Below, in pieces: positions 21,154 through 39,750 of a stretch of DNA of 64,000 bases. The position numbers and the translations under genes were made by a program. This stretch comes from Mycobacterium sp. E2733 (GTDB lineage: Bacteria > Actinomycetota > Actinomycetes > Mycobacteriales > Mycobacteriaceae): assembly GCF_001667585.1 (NCBI RefSeq), contig NZ_LZJZ01000027.1, forward strand, positions 178,546-242,545, written 5' to 3'. The notes under the pieces were generated by a model, which was not told where the DNA came from, made no database searches, and saw nothing but the letters and a program-made list of their open reading frames with translations. The first letter of the stretch is position 1. Every line of letters begins with the position of its first letter.

Positions 21154-23651
21154 TGCGCATCCCCTACAGCTGGCTGCGGGAAGTGGTGGCGGCGGGCTCC
21201 CCGGGCTGGGACGTCACCCCCGGCGATCTCGAGCAGACGCTGGTGGGCATCGGCCACGAGGTCGAGGAGGTGGTCACCCTCGGCCCGGTCGACGGGCCGC
21301 TGACCGTGGGACGGGTGACCGGCATCGAGGAGCTTACCGGCTTCAAAAAGCCGATCCGCGCCTGCCGGGTCGACGTCGGCGAGGGGGCGGAACGCGACAT
21401 CGTCTGCGGGGCAACGAACTTCGCCGTCGGCGATTTGGTGGTCGTGGCGTTGCCCGGCGCCACGCTGCCGGGCGGGTTCGCCATCTCGGCGCGCAAGACC
21501 TACGGCCGCGACTCGGACGGCATGATCTGCTCGGCGGCCGAGCTCGGTTTGGGCGCCGACCATTCCGGGATCCTGGTGCTGCCGCCCGGCACCGCCGAGC
21601 CGGGCGCCGACGGCGCCGCAGTGCTCGGATTGGACGACGTGGTATTCCATCTGGCGATCACCCCCGACCGGGGCTACTGCATGTCGGTGCGCGGGCTGGC
21701 CCGCGAGGTCGCGTGCGCCTACGGCCTCGACTTCGTCGACCCCGCCGACACGAAGCCGTTGCCGGCCGATGGCGAGGCCTGGCCCCTGACGGTGCAGGCC
21801 GAAACCGGTGTCCGCCGGTTCGCCCTGCGGCCCGTGACCGGCATCGACCCCGGGGCGGTGTCGCCGTGGTGGCTGCAACGCCGGCTGCTGCTGGCGGGCA
21901 TCCGCGCGACGTCGCCGGCGGTGGACGTCACCAACTACGTGATGCTCGAACTCGGTCACCCCATGCACGCGCATGACTCCAACCGCATCTCCGGGGGCCT
22001 GGGCGTGCGGTTCGCCCGGCCCGGCGAGACCGTCGTCACCCTGGACGACATCGAGCGCCGGCTCGATCCGGCCGACGTACTCATCGTCGACGACCGCGCG
22101 ACGGCGGCGATCGGCGGCGTGATGGGCGCGGCGAGCACCGAGGTGCGTGCCGACTCCACCGACGTGCTGCTGGAGGCCGCCGTCTGGGACCCCGCGGCCG
22201 TCTCGCGCACGCAGCGCCGCCTGCACCTGCCCAGCGAGGCCGCCCGGCGCTACGAGCGCGGGGTGGACCCGGCCATCTCGGTCGCCGCGCTGGACCGATG
22301 CGCCGCGCTGCTCGCTGACATCGCGGGCGGAGAGGTGTCGGGCGAGCTCACCGATTGGCGGGGCGACCCGTCGGTCGGCAACTCGGTCGCCGATTGGGCC
22401 GGCCCGCCGATTCGGATCCCCGCCGACCTGCCCGACCGCTTCGCCGGGGTGGCCTACCCCTCCGGCACCACCGCGCGGCGCCTCGAGCAGATCGGCGCGC
22501 TGGTGGCCGAAGATGGCGAGGCGTTGACGGTGACGCCGCCGAGCTGGCGACCCGACCTGGTGCAGCCGGCCGACCTCGTCGAGGAGGTCCTGCGGCTGGA
22601 GGGCCTCGAGTCCATCCCGTCGGTGCTGCCCGCGGCTCCCGCGGGCCGGGGCCTCACCGCGGGGCAGAAGCGTCGCCGCGCCATCGGCAGGTCGCTCGCC
22701 CAGTCCGGCTACGTCGAGATTCTGCCGACGCCGTTCCTGCCCGCGGGCGTGTTCGACGTGTGGGGCCTGCCGGCCGACGACCCGCGCCGCACGACCACGC
22801 AGGTGCTCAACCCGCTGGAGGCCGACCGCCCGCATCTGGCCACCACGCTGCTGCCGGCGCTGCTGGAAGCCTTGGTGCGCAACGTGTCCCGCGGGCTGGT
22901 GGACGTCGCGCTGTACGCCCTGGCGCAGGTGGTGCAACCGACCGAGGAGACCCGGGGTGTGCAGCCCATCCCCGTGCACCGGCGGCCGACCGACACCGAG
23001 ATCGCGGTGCTGGACGCCTCGTTGCCGCGCCAACCGCAGCACGTTGCGGCGGTGTTGACGGGCCTGCGCGAACGCCGCGGCCCGTGGGGCCCGGGCCGCC
23101 GGGCCGAAGCCGCGGACGCGTTCGAGGCGGCGCGCATCATCGCCCGCGCCAGCGGGGTCGAGGTGAGCCTGCGGGCGGCCCAGCACCTGCCGTGGCACCC
23201 GGGCCGCTGCGCCGAGGTGCTCGTCGGGGAGACCGTCGTCGGCCACGCCGGACAGCTGCACCCGGCCGTGATCGAGCGCTCCGGCCTGCCGAACGGCACC
23301 TGCGCCATCGAGCTGAACCTCGACGCCATCCCGATCGTCCAGGCGCTGCCGGCGCCCACGGTGTCGCCGTTCCCGGCCGTCTTCCAGGACGTCAGCCTCG
23401 TGGTGCCCGCGCACGTACCGGCCCAGGCGGTGGCCGACGCCGTCCGTGAGGGCGCCGGCGAGCTGCTGGAAGACCTGCAACTGTTCGACGTCTTCACCGG
23501 TCCGCAGGTCGGGGAGGACCGCAAATCGCTGACGTTCGCCCTGCGTTTCCGTGCGCCGGACCGCACGCTGACCGAGGACGACGCCAGCGCGGCCCGCGAT
23601 GCCGCCGTACGACGGGCCGCCGAGGCGGTCGGCGCCGAACTCCGCAGCTAG
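21153..23651 (+). CDS. pheT: Phenylalanine-tRNA ligase beta subunit
   Basis: An 832-residue subunit for tRNA recognition and editing. Domains in order are an OB-fold tRNA-binding domain (about 40-155), a B3/B4 editing domain (about 215-380, with [15 protein letters not shown] and [13 protein letters not shown]), a B5 DNA/tRNA-binding fold (about 410-490), a catalytic-core-like domain (about 500-720), and the ferredoxin-like anticodon-binding domain (about 740-832, [20 protein letters not shown]). The length is normal and the start is fixed by the TGATG overlap with pheS. In tuberculosis a PE_PGRS gene follows; here only 54 bp separate it from argC. Confidence 0.97.
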
Positions 23652-23670
23652 CCGCCGCCCGGAATGGATT

Positions 23671-24749
<1,079 letters not shown>

Positions 24750-24801
24750 CCGCGCCGGCGACGATGATGCCGGCGCAGCCGGGATTTGAGGAGCGGCGCA
24801 T

Positions 24802-26013
24802 ATGACCCGGATGGCCGAGGCGCGCCTCGTGCGCGAACAGGGCGTCACCGCGCCGGCCGGGTTCCGGGCCGCCGGCATCGCCGCCGGCATCAAAGCGTCG
24901 GGCGACCGCGACCTGGCCCTGGTTTTCAGCGAGGGGCCCGACTACGCGGCCGCCGGCGTGTTCACCCGCAACAAGGTCAAGGCCGCGCCGGTGCTGTGGA
25001 CCCAGCAGGTGCTGACCACCGGGGCGCTGCGCGCGGTGATCCTCAACTCCGGCGGTGCCAACGCCTGCACCGGCCCGGGTGGCTTCCAGGACGCCCACGC
25101 CACCGCCGAGGCGGTCGCGGCCGCGTTGTCCGACTGGGGGACCGAGACGGGGGCCATCGAGGTCGCGGTCTGCTCCACCGGGTTGATCGGTGACCGGTTG
25201 CCGATGGACAAGGTGCTCGCCGGGGTGCGCGCCATAGTGCAGGACATGGCCGGCGGCCTCAGCGGCGGCGACGAGGCGGCCCGCGCGATCATGACCACCG
25301 ACACGGTGCCGAAACAGGTTGCGCTGCACCACCCGGGCAACTGGACGGTCGGCGGGATGGCCAAGGGCGCGGGCATGCTGGCGCCGTCGCTGGCCACCAT
25401 GCTCTGCGTGCTCACCACCGACGCGGTCGCCGAACCCCCGGCGCTCGACCGCGCGCTGCGCCGCGCCACCGCACGCACCTTCGACCGGCTCGACATCGAC
25501 GGCAGCTGTTCGACCAACGACACGGTGCTGCTGCTGGCCTCCGGGGCCAGCGGAATCGCCCCCGCGCAGGCCGATCTCGATGACGCCGTCCTGCGGGTGT
25601 GCGACGACCTGTGCGTGCAGCTGCAGGCCGACGCCGAGGGCGTCACCAAGCGTGTCACCGTCACCGTCACCGGGGCCACCTCGGACGACGACGCGCTGAC
25701 CGCCGCCCGGGTGATCGCCCGCGACAGCCTGGTCAAGACCGCGGTGTTCGGGTCCGACCCCAACTGGGGCCGCGTGCTGGCCGCCGTCGGCATGGCGCCG
25801 GTCCCGCTCGATCCGGATCGGATCATGGTGTCGTTCAACGGCTTCGCCGTGTGTGTTGACGGCGTGGGGGCCCCGGGCGCGCGCGAGGTGGACCTGTCCG
25901 GTGCCGACATCGACATCACCGTCGACCTAAGCGTGGGCGACGCCTCCGCGGTGGTGCGCACCACCGACCTGTCGCACGCCTACGTCGAAGAGAACTCGGC
26001 ATACAGCTCATGA
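24802..26013 (+). CDS. argJ: Bifunctional ornithine acetyltransferase / N-acetylglutamate synthase
   Basis: A 403-residue enzyme that recycles the acetyl group from N-acetylornithine to glutamate and may also use acetyl-CoA. The precursor cleaves itself between Ala198 and the nucleophilic Thr199 in the motif [11 protein letters not shown] to give alpha and beta chains. [13 protein letters not shown] just before it, and the C-terminal [12 protein letters not shown], are family hallmarks. GAGGAG (24788-24793) supports the ATG at 24802. A 52-bp gap follows argC. The stop overlaps argB by four bases (ATGA). Confidence 0.97.
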   Translation: MTRMAEARLVREQGVTAPAGFRAAGIAAGIKASGDRDLALVFSEGPDYAAAGVFTRNKVKAAPVLWTQQVLTTGALRAVILNSGGANACTGPGGFQDAHATAEAVAAALSDWGTETGAIEVAVCSTGLIGDRLPMDKVLAGVRAIVQDMAGGLSGGDEAARAIMTTDTVPKQVALHHPGNWTVGGMAKGAGMLAPSLATMLCVLTTDAVAEPPALDRALRRATARTFDRLDIDGSCSTNDTVLLLASGASGIAPAQADLDDAVLRVCDDLCVQLQADAEGVTKRVTVTVTGATSDDDALTAARVIARDSLVKTAVFGSDPNWGRVLAAVGMAPVPLDPDRIMVSFNGFAVCVDGVGAPGAREVDLSGADIDITVDLSVGDASAVVRTTDLSHAYVEENSAYSS

Positions 26014-26908
26014 CGATCAACACGCAGGAGCTGCCGACCGGGGTCAAAGCGCAGGTGCTGGCCGAAGCGTTGCCCTGGCTCAAGCAGCTTTACGGCAAGA
26101 TCGTCGTCATCAAGTACGGCGGCAACGCCATGACCGACGACACGCTGCGGCACGCCTTCGCCGCCGACATGGCCTTCCTGCGCAACTGCGGCGTCCACCC
26201 CGTCGTCGTGCACGGCGGCGGCCCGCAGATCACCGCCATGCTGCGGCGCCTCGGCATCGCGGGCGACTTCAAGGGCGGGTTCCGGGTCACCACACCCGAG
26301 GTGCTCGACGTGGCGCGGATGGTGCTCTTCGGCCAGGTGGGCCGCGAACTGGTCAACCTGATCAATGCGCACGGCCCCTACGCCGTCGGCATCACCGGGG
26401 AGGACGCGCAGCTGTTCACCGCCGTGCGGCGCAGCGTCACCGTGGACGGTGTGGCCACCGACATCGGCCTGGTCGGGGACGTCGAGCGGGTCAACACCGC
26501 CGCCGTGCTGGACCTTATTGCGGCGGGCCGCATTCCGGTGGTGTCGACGCTGGCCCCGGACGTCGAGGGCGTGGTGCACAACATCAACGCCGACACCGCC
26601 GCGGCGGCGCTCGCCGAGGCCCTGCGGGCCGAAAAGCTGTTGATGCTCACCGATGTCGAGGGCCTGTACACCAGCTGGCCGGACCGCGAATCGCTGGTCA
26701 GCGAAATCGACACCGCCAGACTCGCGCAACTGCTACCCACACTGGAGGCGGGCATGATCCCCAAGGTCGAAGCGTGCCTGCGGGCCGTGACAGCGGGGGT
26801 GCCGAGCGCGCACGTCATCGACGGGAGGGTCGAACACTGCGTGCTGGTCGAGCTTTTCACCGACGCGGGCACCGGCACCAAGGTGGTTGATGAGGAGGAG
26901 CGGCGCCG

Positions 26909-26912
<4 letters not shown>
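26010..26912 (+). CDS. argB: Acetylglutamate kinase
   Basis: A 300-residue amino-acid kinase that phosphorylates N-acetylglutamate, usually the arginine-inhibited step. The ATP site is shown by [12 protein letters not shown] and the substrate site by [14 protein letters not shown]; the C-terminal half has [13 protein letters not shown] and the [14 protein letters not shown] motif (here [14 protein letters not shown]). The N-terminal helix (about 1-25), which in arginine-sensitive enzymes forms the hexamer, is present, so feedback inhibition is likely. It overlaps argJ and argD by four bases each. Confidence 0.97.
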
Positions 26913-29515
<2,603 letters not shown>

Positions 29516-29531
29516 AAAAGGAGATTGGTTC

Positions 29532-32155
<2,624 letters not shown>

Positions 32156-32264
32156 GAGGACTTTGGTTTCTGTGCCGGGCGGTGCCGGGCCGACTAAACT
32201 TCGGCCAGGAAACGATCCGGGTGAACATGTCGGCCCTGATCTTCGTGACCAAGGGGTGGGCCCA

Positions 32265-33326
32265 ATGAGCGTCGTCGCGGGCGTATTCGGCGCTTTGCCG
32301 CCGTATCGCTACTCCCAGCGGGAGCTCACCGATTTCTTCGTCAGCATTCCGGAGTTCGAGGGCTACGAGGACATCGTCCGGCAGTTGCACGCCAGCGCGA
32401 AGGTCAACAGCCGGCACCTGGTGCTGCCGCTTGAGCGGTATCCCACCCTGACCGACTTCGGCCTGGCCAACCGGATTTTCATCGAAAACGCCGTCAACCT
32501 GGGCTGCGAGGCGCTTTCGGGCGCGCTCGACGAGGCCGGCCTGCGTCCCCAGGACCTGGATGTGCTGATCACGACGACGGTTACCGGCCTCGCGGTGCCC
32601 TCCCTGGACGCCCGGATCGCCGGGCGGCTGGGGCTGCGCGAAGACGTGCGCCGGGTGCCGCTGTTCGGCCTGGGCTGCGTGGCCGGGGCCGCGGGCGTGG
32701 CCCGGCTCAACGACTACCTGCGGGGGGCGCCCGACGCCGCCGCTGCCCTCATCTCGGTCGAGCTCTGCTCGCTCACCTACCCGGGCTACAAGCCGTCGCT
32801 GCCGGGCCTGGTGGGCAGCGCGCTGTTCGCCGACGGGGCCGGTGCCGTGGTCGCCGTCGGCGAGCGCCGCGCCGAACAGCTGGGGGCCGCAGGCCCCGCC
32901 ATCCTCGACTCGCGCAGCACTCTGTATCCCGATTCCCTGCGGACCATGGGCTACGACGTCGGCGCCGCGGGATTCGAGCTCGTGCTGGCCAAGGACCTGG
33001 CTCAGGTGGTCGAGGAGCACATCGAGCGGGACGTCACGGGGTTCCTCGGCGCGCACGGCCTGACGACGACCGACATCGGGGCCTGGGTGAGCCATCCCGG
33101 CGGCCCGAAGATCATCGACGCGATCAACGCGAGCCTGAGCCTGCCGCCGGATGCGCTGGAACTGACGTGGCGTTCGCTGGGTGAGATCGGCAATCTCTCG
33201 TCGGCGTCCGTGCTGCACGTCTTGCGGGACACCCGGGCCAAGCCGCCACCCAGCGGGAGCCCGGGGTTGATGATCGCGATGGGTCCGGGATTCTGTTCCG
33301 AACTCGTACTGTTGCGCTGGCACTGA
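32265..33326 (+). CDS. pks10: Type III polyketide synthase Pks10
   Basis: A 353-residue chalcone-synthase-like homodimeric enzyme that extends an acyl starter with malonyl-type units without a carrier protein and cyclises it. The catalytic triad is Cys138 (LFGLGCVAG), His277 (WVSHPGGPK) and Asn310 ([10 protein letters not shown]). ATG 32265 gives exactly the same length as the paralogue at 49257; the frame is open upstream without family residues. Order and type match M. tuberculosis pks10, next to pks7, whose product is uncertain there. AAGGGGTGGG precedes the start. It lies downstream of argH with no clear terminator between. Confidence 0.93.
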   Translation: MSVVAGVFGALPPYRYSQRELTDFFVSIPEFEGYEDIVRQLHASAKVNSRHLVLPLERYPTLTDFGLANRIFIENAVNLGCEALSGALDEAGLRPQDLDVLITTTVTGLAVPSLDARIAGRLGLREDVRRVPLFGLGCVAGAAGVARLNDYLRGAPDAAAALISVELCSLTYPGYKPSLPGLVGSALFADGAGAVVAVGERRAEQLGAAGPAILDSRSTLYPDSLRTMGYDVGAAGFELVLAKDLAQVVEEHIERDVTGFLGAHGLTTTDIGAWVSHPGGPKIIDAINASLSLPPDALELTWRSLGEIGNLSSASVLHVLRDTRAKPPPSGSPGLMIAMGPGFCSELVLLRWH

Positions 33327-33377
33327 GCTGAGGCGTTGCTTCTTGTACCCCGTGTTTTATTGCCCAGGTCACGCCCC

Positions 33378-36300
33378 GTGAGCAGCAGCCCCGAAGAGCT
33401 CGTCAGGGCCCTCCGCGCAGCGCTGAAGGACAACGAGCGGCTGAAGCGCGAGGCGCGCGAATACCTCGTCGCGGCAACCGAACCCGTGGCGGTGGTCGGG
33501 ATGGGTTGCCGGTATCCCGGGGGTGTGGATTCCCCGGAGGCCCTGTGGCAGATGGTGGTTGAGGGCCGCGATGTGGTCTCCGACTTCCCCGCGGACCGGG
33601 GGTGGAACTTGTCGGGCCTGTTCGACCCCGACCCCGACGCGGTGGGGAAGTCCTACGCCCGGTGCGGCGGCTTCCTGCCCGACGTGGCCGACTTCGACGC
33701 CGCGTTCTTCGGCATCGCCCCCAGCGAGGCGCTGGCGATGGACCCGCAGCAACGCCTGTTGTTGGAGGTGTCCTGGGAGGCGTTGGAGCGGGCGGGGATT
33801 GTCCCCGCCGACTTGCGGGGTTCGGCGACGGGCGTGTTCGCCGGGATCTTCCACGGTTCGTACGGCGGCCAGGGCCGGGTGCCCGGACACCTGGAGCGCT
33901 ACGGGCTGCGCGGGTCGACGCTGAGCGTGGCCTCGGGCCGGGTGGCCTACGCCCTGGGCTTGGAGGGCCCGGCCGTCTCGGTCGACACGGCCTGTTCGTC
34001 GTCGTTGGTGGCCATGCACCTGGCCGCCCGGTCTCTGCGCGCCGGCGAGTGTGACCTGGCGCTGGCGGGCGGCGTGACGGTGATGGCGACGCCGGCCATG
34101 TTCATCGAGTTCAGCAGGCAGCGGGCGCTGGCCCCCGACGGGCGGTGCAAGGCCTACGCCGGCGCCGCCGACGGCACCGGATTCTCCGAAGGCGTCGGCG
34201 TGCTGGTCCTGGAACGCTTCTCCGACGCGCGCCGCTTGGGGCATCCGGTGCTGGCGCTGCTGCGCGGGTCGGCGGTCAATCAGGACGGCGCCTCGAACGG
34301 GCTGGCGACGCCCAACGGGCCGTCCCAGCAGCGGGTGATCCGCGCCGCGCTGGCCGATGCGCGCCTGCGCGCGGCCGACGTGGATCTGGTGGAGGGGCAT
34401 GGCACGGGCACCACCCTCGGGGATCCGATTGAGGCGCAAGCGGTTCTGGCGACGTACGGGCAGGACCGGCTGGCGGAGCGGCCGTTGTGGCTGGGGTCGA
34501 TCAAGTCCAACATGGGCCACACCTCGGCGGCGGCGGGCGCCGGCGGGGTGATCAAGGTGGTGCAGGCGATCCGGCACGGGGTGATGCCCAAGACGCTGCA
34601 CGTGGACGTGCCGACACCGCATGTGGATTGGTCGGCGGGTGCGGTGTCGCTGCTGACCGACGCGCGGGAGTGGCCGGCGCTGGACCGGCCGCGCCGCGCG
34701 GGGGTGTCGTCGTTCGGGATCAGCGGCACCAACGCCCACATCATCGTGGAGCAACCGCCGCTGGAGACGCCCGCGCCCGCCGGTGACGACGCGCCCGCGC
34801 CGTGGGTGCTCTCGGCCCGGTCGGCCGACGCGCTGGCCAATCAGGCGTCCCGGCTCCTGGCGCGGGTGAACGACGACCGGGGTCTGCGGGTGGTCGACGT
34901 GGCATGGTCGTTGGTTTCGACGCGGTCGGTGTTCGAGCACCGGGCCGTCCTGGTGGGCGCCGACCGCGAACGCCTGCTGGCGGAGCTGGCCGGGCTGGCC
35001 GCCGGCATGCCCGGCGCGGGCGCGGTGGTGGGCCGGGCGCAACCGGTGGGCAAGACGGTGTTCGTGTTTCCCGGGCAGGGCTCGCAATGGCTCGGCATGG
35101 GGGCCGAACTGCTCGAACACTCAGCGGTTTTCGCCGAACACCTGCAGCGCTGCGAGAAGGCGCTCGCCGAACACGTGGAGTGGTCGTTGGTCGACGTCCT
35201 GCGCGGGGCGCCGGGCGCCCCCGGGCTGGACCGGGTCGACGTGGTGCAGCCGGCGCTGTGGGCGGTGATGGTGTCGCTGGCCGAGTTGTGGCGATCGGTG
35301 GGCGTGGTCCCCGATGCGGTGATCGGGCATTCGCAGGGCGAGATCGCGGCGGCCTATGTGGCGGGGGCGCTTTCGCTGGAGGACGCCGCCAGGGTGGTGG
35401 CCCTGCGGAGCCGGCTGCTGGTCGGACTGTCGGGTGCGGGCGGCATGGTGTCGCTGGCCTGCGGCCTGGCCCGCGCCGAGGAATTGATCGCCGAGTGGGG
35501 CGATCGGCTGAATGTCGCTGCCGTGAACGGTGTTTCGGCTGTGGTGGTGTCGGGCGAGGTGGACGCGCTCGAGGAGTTGATGCGCCGCTGCGAGGCTGGC
35601 GATGTGCGCGCCCGCAGGATCGACGTCGACTACGCCTCCCACTCCCGGCACGTCGACGCGATTCGCGCGGAGCTGGCCGAGGTGCTGGCCGGCATCGCTC
35701 CGCGGTCGTCCCCGGTCGCCCTGTACTCCACGGTGACCGGCGAACTGCTGGACACCGCCGGCCTGGACGCCGACTACTGGTACCGAAGCATCCGGCAAAC
35801 GGTCCAGTTCGAGCGGGCGGTGCGCAACGCGTGCGGCGCCGGTTACGGCGTGTTCGTCGAATGCAGCCCGCACCCGGTGCTGCTCACCGCCGTCGAGGAG
35901 ACGGCAGCCGATTGCGGCGGCGAGGCGATCGTGGTCCCGTCGCTGGGCCGCGACGACGGTTCGCTGCAACGGTTTTGGCTCTCGGCGGGCCAGGCCCACG
36001 TGGCCGGCGTGCCGATGGACTGGCGGGCCGCCATCGCCGGTCTCGGCGGTCGGCGCGTCGACCTGCCGACGTACGGCTTTGTGCGGCAGCGGTTTTGGCT
36101 GCCCGGCGGATCGACGAATTCGGGCGATGTGGCCGCCCTGGGGCTGGCCGATGCGCGGCACGCCCTGCTGGGCGCGGTGGTGCAGCGCCCCGATTCCGGC
36201 GGGGTGGTGCTTACCGGCCGACTGTCGACCGCGGCGCAGCCGTGGCTGGCCGACCACGCGGTCGGCGGCACGGTGTTGTTCCCCGGTGCGGGGTTCGTCG

Positions 36301-39300
36301 AGCTGGCCATCCGCGCCGGCGACGAGGTCGGCTGCGGGGCGCTCGAGGAGTTGACGTTGTCGGCCCCGCTGGTGCTGCCGGCGGCCGACGGTGTGCAGGT
36401 GCAGGTGGTGGTCGGCCCGGCCGACGAGTCGGGTCAGCGCGAGCTGTCGGTGTATTCGGCGGGCGCTCAGTCGGAGTGGGTGCTGCACGCCGAGGGCCTG
36501 GTGCGCCCCGCGGCGGTGCCGCCGGCCGCGGACCTGTCGGTGTGGCCGCCGGTGGGGGCGGCGCCGGTGGATGTGGCCGACGCCTACGCGCGCCTGGCGG
36601 AGCGGGGCTACGAGTATGGCCGCGCCTTCCGCGGCCTGCGGGCCATGTGGCAGCGGGGCGAGGAGATCTTCGCCGACGTCGTGCTGCCGGACGAACTCGG
36701 CGCGCAGGACGGCGGGTTCGGAATACACCCGGTGGTGTTGGACGCGGCGCTGCACGCCCTCGGTGCCGCCGCCGGGCCGGGCCAGACCGTGTTGCCGTTC
36801 TCCTGGCAGGGGGTGTCGTTGCACGCGGCCGGCGCATCGCGGGCGCGGGTCCGGCTGGCGCCCTCCGGCGCCGGGGCGGTGTCGGTGGAATTGGCCGACG
36901 GCTCCGGGCTGCCGGTGTTGTCGGTGCGCGCGTTGGCGATGCGCCCCGTCTCGGCCGAGCAGCTGTCGGTCGCGGCCGCGCCCGCCGAAGGCTTGTTCGA
37001 GGTGGCGTGGTCGCCGATAGCGTTGAGCGGCAACCGCATCGATCACGACGCCACGCTGTGGGAGCCGGGCGCCCACGGCGGCGACGTGGTGCGGTCGGTG
37101 CACGCGGCCGCCACCGAGGCGCTCGTCGAGTTGCAAGCGCGCTTGCGCGACGAGGGGTCCGGCACGTTGGCGGTGCAGACCCGCGGGGCGGTCGCGCTCG
37201 CCGGTGAGGACGTCGCGGACCTGGCCGGTGCGGCGGTGTGGGGGCTGGTGCGGTCGGCCCAGGCCGAGCATCCGGGCCGGGTGGTCTTGATCGACTCCGA
37301 CGGCTCGCTGGACGCGCGGGCCGTGATCGGCTGCGGCGAGCCGCAATTGGCGGTCCGCGCTGGTGTGGCCTACGCCGCCCGCATGCGGCCGGCGCGAAGG
37401 GGAGCGGTCTTGCGGCTGCCGGCCGCGGGCTGGCGGCTGGACGCCGGCGGCGGGGGCACGCTGGAGGATTTGGTGGTCAGCCCGTGCCCGCGTACGGAGC
37501 TGGAGGCCGGGCAGGTGCGGGTGGCGGTGGCCGCGGTCGGGGTGAATTTCCGGGATGTCCTGGTGGCCTTGGGCATGTACCCGGGCGGTGGTCAGTTGGG
37601 CGCCGAGGGCGCAGGCGTGGTCGTCGAGGTCGCCCCCGACGTGGTTGGGCTGGCGGTCGGCGATGCGGTGATGGGGCTGCTGGGCGTGGTCGGTTCCGAG
37701 GCCGTGGTGGATCAGCGGTTGGTCACCCGGGTACCGGAGGGCTGGTCGCCGGTCACGGCCGCGGGCGTGCCGGTGGTGTTTCTCACCGCACTCTACGGGT
37801 TGTCGGTATTGGCGGGGCTGCGCGCCGGGGAGCGGGTGCTGGTGCACGCCGCGACCGGCGGGGTGGGCATGGCCGCGGTTCAGCTGGCGCGGCACTGGGG
37901 CGCGGAGGTGTTCGCCACCGCGAGCCGCGGCAAGTGGGACACCTTGCGCGCCATGGGATTCGACGAGGATCACATCGGCGATTCGCGAACGCTGGACTTC
38001 GAGGAGAAGTTCTCCTCGGCCACCGGCGGGACCGGGGTGGACGTGGTGCTGAATTCCCTGGCCGGCGAGTTCACCGACGCGTCGCTGCGGCTGCTGACGC
38101 CCGGCGGGCGTTTCGTCGAGATGGGCAAGACCGACGTCCGCGATCCGCACGTCATCGCCGAACGACATGGAGGCGCGCGGTATTGCGCCTTCGACCTGAT
38201 GGAGGCCGGCCCAGACCTCACCGCGACGATGCTGACCCAGATCGTCGAGCTGTTGCGGGACGGCGCCCTGACGCCGCTGCCGCTCAAGACCTTTGACGTC
38301 CGCTGCGCCGCGGCGGCGTACCGGTACGTCAGCCAGGCCCGCCACATCGGCAAGGTCGCGCTGACCATCCCCTCCGGGCCCGGCGCGGTGCTGAGCGGGT
38401 GCGGCGGGCTGGCGGGCGGCAGCGTGGTGATCACCGGTGGCACCGGCATGGCCGGCTCGGCGCTGGCCCGTCACCTCGTGGAGCGCTATCGCGTCGCGCA
38501 TGTGGTGCTGGCCAGCCGCGCCGGCGCCGGGGCCGCGGGGGTCACCGAGGTGGTGGATCGCCTGCAGGCGGCCGGCGCCGGGGTGTCGGTGGTGGCCTGC
38601 GACGTCGCGGATCGCGACGCGGTCGCGGCGATGCTGGCACAGATACCGGCGCAGTACCCGCTGCGCGGTGTGGTGCATGCGGCCGGCGTCCTCGACGACG
38701 GGCTGGTCTTGTCGCTGACCCCGGATCGGCTGGACACGGTGCTGCGGGCCAAGGTCGACGGGGCCTGGTACCTGCACGAGCTGACCCGGGAGCTGGATCT
38801 GTCCGCGTTCGTGGTGTTTTCGTCGATGGCGGGAATCGTCGGCACGCCGGGCCAGGCCAACTACGCGGCGGCCAACAGTTTCCTCGACGGGCTGGTCGCC
38901 TACCGGCGGGCGCACGGGCTGCCGGGCCTGTCGCTGGCGTGGGGCCTCTGGGAGCAAGCGTCGGCGATGACGGCCCACCTCGGCGAGCGCGACAAGGCCC
39001 GGATGAGCAGGCTCGGCATCGCGCCACTGTCCACCGAGCAGGCGCTGGAGTCGTTCGATGCCGCCATGCTGGTCGACGCCCCGGTGCTGATGGCCGCCCG
39101 CGTTGATCGGGTCGCCTTGTCCGACAACGCCGCCGCGCTGCCCCCGCTGTTGAGCGAGCTGGCCGCCCGCACCACCCGGCGTATCATCGACGACGCCGAT
39201 ACGACCGCCCTGATGACGGGTCTCACCGCGCGCCTGCACGGCCTGGCCCCCGAGGCGCGCCGGCGCGAGCTGGTCGACCTGGTCTGCGGCAATGCGGCGA

Positions 39301-39743
39301 CCGTGCTCGGGCTGCCCAACCCCGCCGACATCAACGCCGGCCGCGCATTCCAGGACCTGGGCTTTGATTCGCTCACCGCCGTCGAACTGCGTAACCGGCT
39401 GAAAACCGCTACCGGCCTTACGCTTTCGCCCACGCTGATCTTCGACTATCCCACACCGGAGGTGCTGGCCGGCCACCTGGACTCCCAATTGGCCGACCCG
39501 GCGGCGAGCGACCAGCCGGACCTGATGGCCCGCTTCACCGACATCACCCGGGAATTGCAGGCGCTACTCGGCCAGCCGGACTGGTCCGCGGGCGACAAAT
39601 CGGCGCTGAGGGCCCGCCTGCACAGCCTGCTCGCCGCGCTGGGCCCCGCCGACCACCTCGCCCCCGAGGACATCGACGCCGACCTCGTTGCCGCGACCGA
39701 AAGCGAACTCTTTGCCATCCTCGACGAAGAACTCGGCCACTGA
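33378..39743 (+). CDS. pks7: Type I polyketide synthase Pks7, methylmalonyl-type reducing module
   Basis: A 2121-residue single-module synthase from GTG 33378. It starts with an N-terminal docking helix (1-32, [22 protein letters not shown]). The domains are KS (about 35-460; Cys206 in DTACSSS), AT (about 565-860; Ser652 in GHSQG; YASH at 752-755, the methylmalonyl-type motif), DH (about 935-1100; His960 in the HxxxGxxxxP motif), ER (about 1400-1675; [15 protein letters not shown] near 1490), and KR (about 1680-1880; GGTGMAG, LDD, Tyr1829, Asn1833). ACP follows (Ser1998 in DLGFDSL), then a C-terminal docking end ([13 protein letters not shown]). All active-site residues are present, so one methyl-branched, fully reduced two-carbon unit per cycle is predicted. 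No thioesterase. Confidence 0.93.
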   Translation: MSSSPEELVRALRAALKDNERLKREAREYLVAATEPVAVVGMGCRYPGGVDSPEALWQMVVEGRDVVSDFPADRGWNLSGLFDPDPDAVGKSYARCGGFLPDVADFDAAFFGIAPSEALAMDPQQRLLLEVSWEALERAGIVPADLRGSATGVFAGIFHGSYGGQGRVPGHLERYGLRGSTLSVASGRVAYALGLEGPAVSVDTACSSSLVAMHLAARSLRAGECDLALAGGVTVMATPAMFIEFSRQRALAPDGRCKAYAGAADGTGFSEGVGVLVLERFSDARRLGHPVLALLRGSAVNQDGASNGLATPNGPSQQRVIRAALADARLRAADVDLVEGHGTGTTLGDPIEAQAVLATYGQDRLAERPLWLGSIKSNMGHTSAAAGAGGVIKVVQAIRHGVMPKTLHVDVPTPHVDWSAGAVSLLTDAREWPALDRPRRAGVSSFGISGTNAHIIVEQPPLETPAPAGDDAPAPWVLSARSADALANQASRLLARVNDDRGLRVVDVAWSLVSTRSVFEHRAVLVGADRERLLAELAGLAAGMPGAGAVVGRAQPVGKTVFVFPGQGSQWLGMGAELLEHSAVFAEHLQRCEKALAEHVEWSLVDVLRGAPGAPGLDRVDVVQPALWAVMVSLAELWRSVGVVPDAVIGHSQGEIAAAYVAGALSLEDAARVVALRSRLLVGLSGAGGMVSLACGLARAEELIAEWGDRLNVAAVNGVSAVVVSGEVDALEELMRRCEAGDVRARRIDVDYASHSRHVDAIRAELAEVLAGIAPRSSPVALYSTVTGELLDTAGLDADYWYRSIRQTVQFERAVRNACGAGYGVFVECSPHPVLLTAVEETAADCGGEAIVVPSLGRDDGSLQRFWLSAGQAHVAGVPMDWRAAIAGLGGRRVDLPTYGFVRQRFWLPGGSTNSGDVAALGLADARHALLGAVVQRPDSGGVVLTGRLSTAAQPWLADHAVGGTVLFPGAGFVELAIRAGDEVGCGALEELTLSAPLVLPAADGVQVQVVVGPADESGQRELSVYSAGAQSEWVLHAEGLVRPAAVPPAADLSVWPPVGAAPVDVADAYARLAERGYEYGRAFRGLRAMWQRGEEIFADVVLPDELGAQDGGFGIHPVVLDAALHALGAAAGPGQTVLPFSWQGVSLHAAGASRARVRLAPSGAGAVSVELADGSGLPVLSVRALAMRPVSAEQLSVAAAPAEGLFEVAWSPIALSGNRIDHDATLWEPGAHGGDVVRSVHAAATEALVELQARLRDEGSGTLAVQTRGAVALAGEDVADLAGAAVWGLVRSAQAEHPGRVVLIDSDGSLDARAVIGCGEPQLAVRAGVAYAARMRPARRGAVLRLPAAGWRLDAGGGGTLEDLVVSPCPRTELEAGQVRVAVAAVGVNFRDVLVALGMYPGGGQLGAEGAGVVVEVAPDVVGLAVGDAVMGLLGVVGSEAVVDQRLVTRVPEGWSPVTAAGVPVVFLTALYGLSVLAGLRAGERVLVHAATGGVGMAAVQLARHWGAEVFATASRGKWDTLRAMGFDEDHIGDSRTLDFEEKFSSATGGTGVDVVLNSLAGEFTDASLRLLTPGGRFVEMGKTDVRDPHVIAERHGGARYCAFDLMEAGPDLTATMLTQIVELLRDGALTPLPLKTFDVRCAAAAYRYVSQARHIGKVALTIPSGPGAVLSGCGGLAGGSVVITGGTGMAGSALARHLVERYRVAHVVLASRAGAGAAGVTEVVDRLQAAGAGVSVVACDVADRDAVAAMLAQIPAQYPLRGVVHAAGVLDDGLVLSLTPDRLDTVLRAKVDGAWYLHELTRELDLSAFVVFSSMAGIVGTPGQANYAAANSFLDGLVAYRRAHGLPGLSLAWGLWEQASAMTAHLGERDKARMSRLGIAPLSTEQALESFDAAMLVDAPVLMAARVDRVALSDNAAALPPLLSELAARTTRRIIDDADTTALMTGLTARLHGLAPEARRRELVDLVCGNAATVLGLPNPADINAGRAFQDLGFDSLTAVELRNRLKTATGLTLSPTLIFDYPTPEVLAGHLDSQLADPAASDQPDLMARFTDITRELQALLGQPDWSAGDKSALRARLHSLLAALGPADHLAPEDIDADLVAATESELFAILDEELGH

Positions 39744-39750
39744 GGCCACG

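Noticed and set aside
32163..32264. N-terminal extension of pks10 from the TTG at 32163
   Set aside because: The added 34 residues have no counterpart in the 353-residue paralogue at 49257, and ATG 32265 gives exactly the same length.
35121..39488. 1455-codon minus-strand open frame opposite pks7
   Set aside because: Low-complexity His/Arg/Gln/Gly-rich translation antisense to proven PKS domains; a GC-bias shadow, as is the 1152-codon frame opposite pks8.
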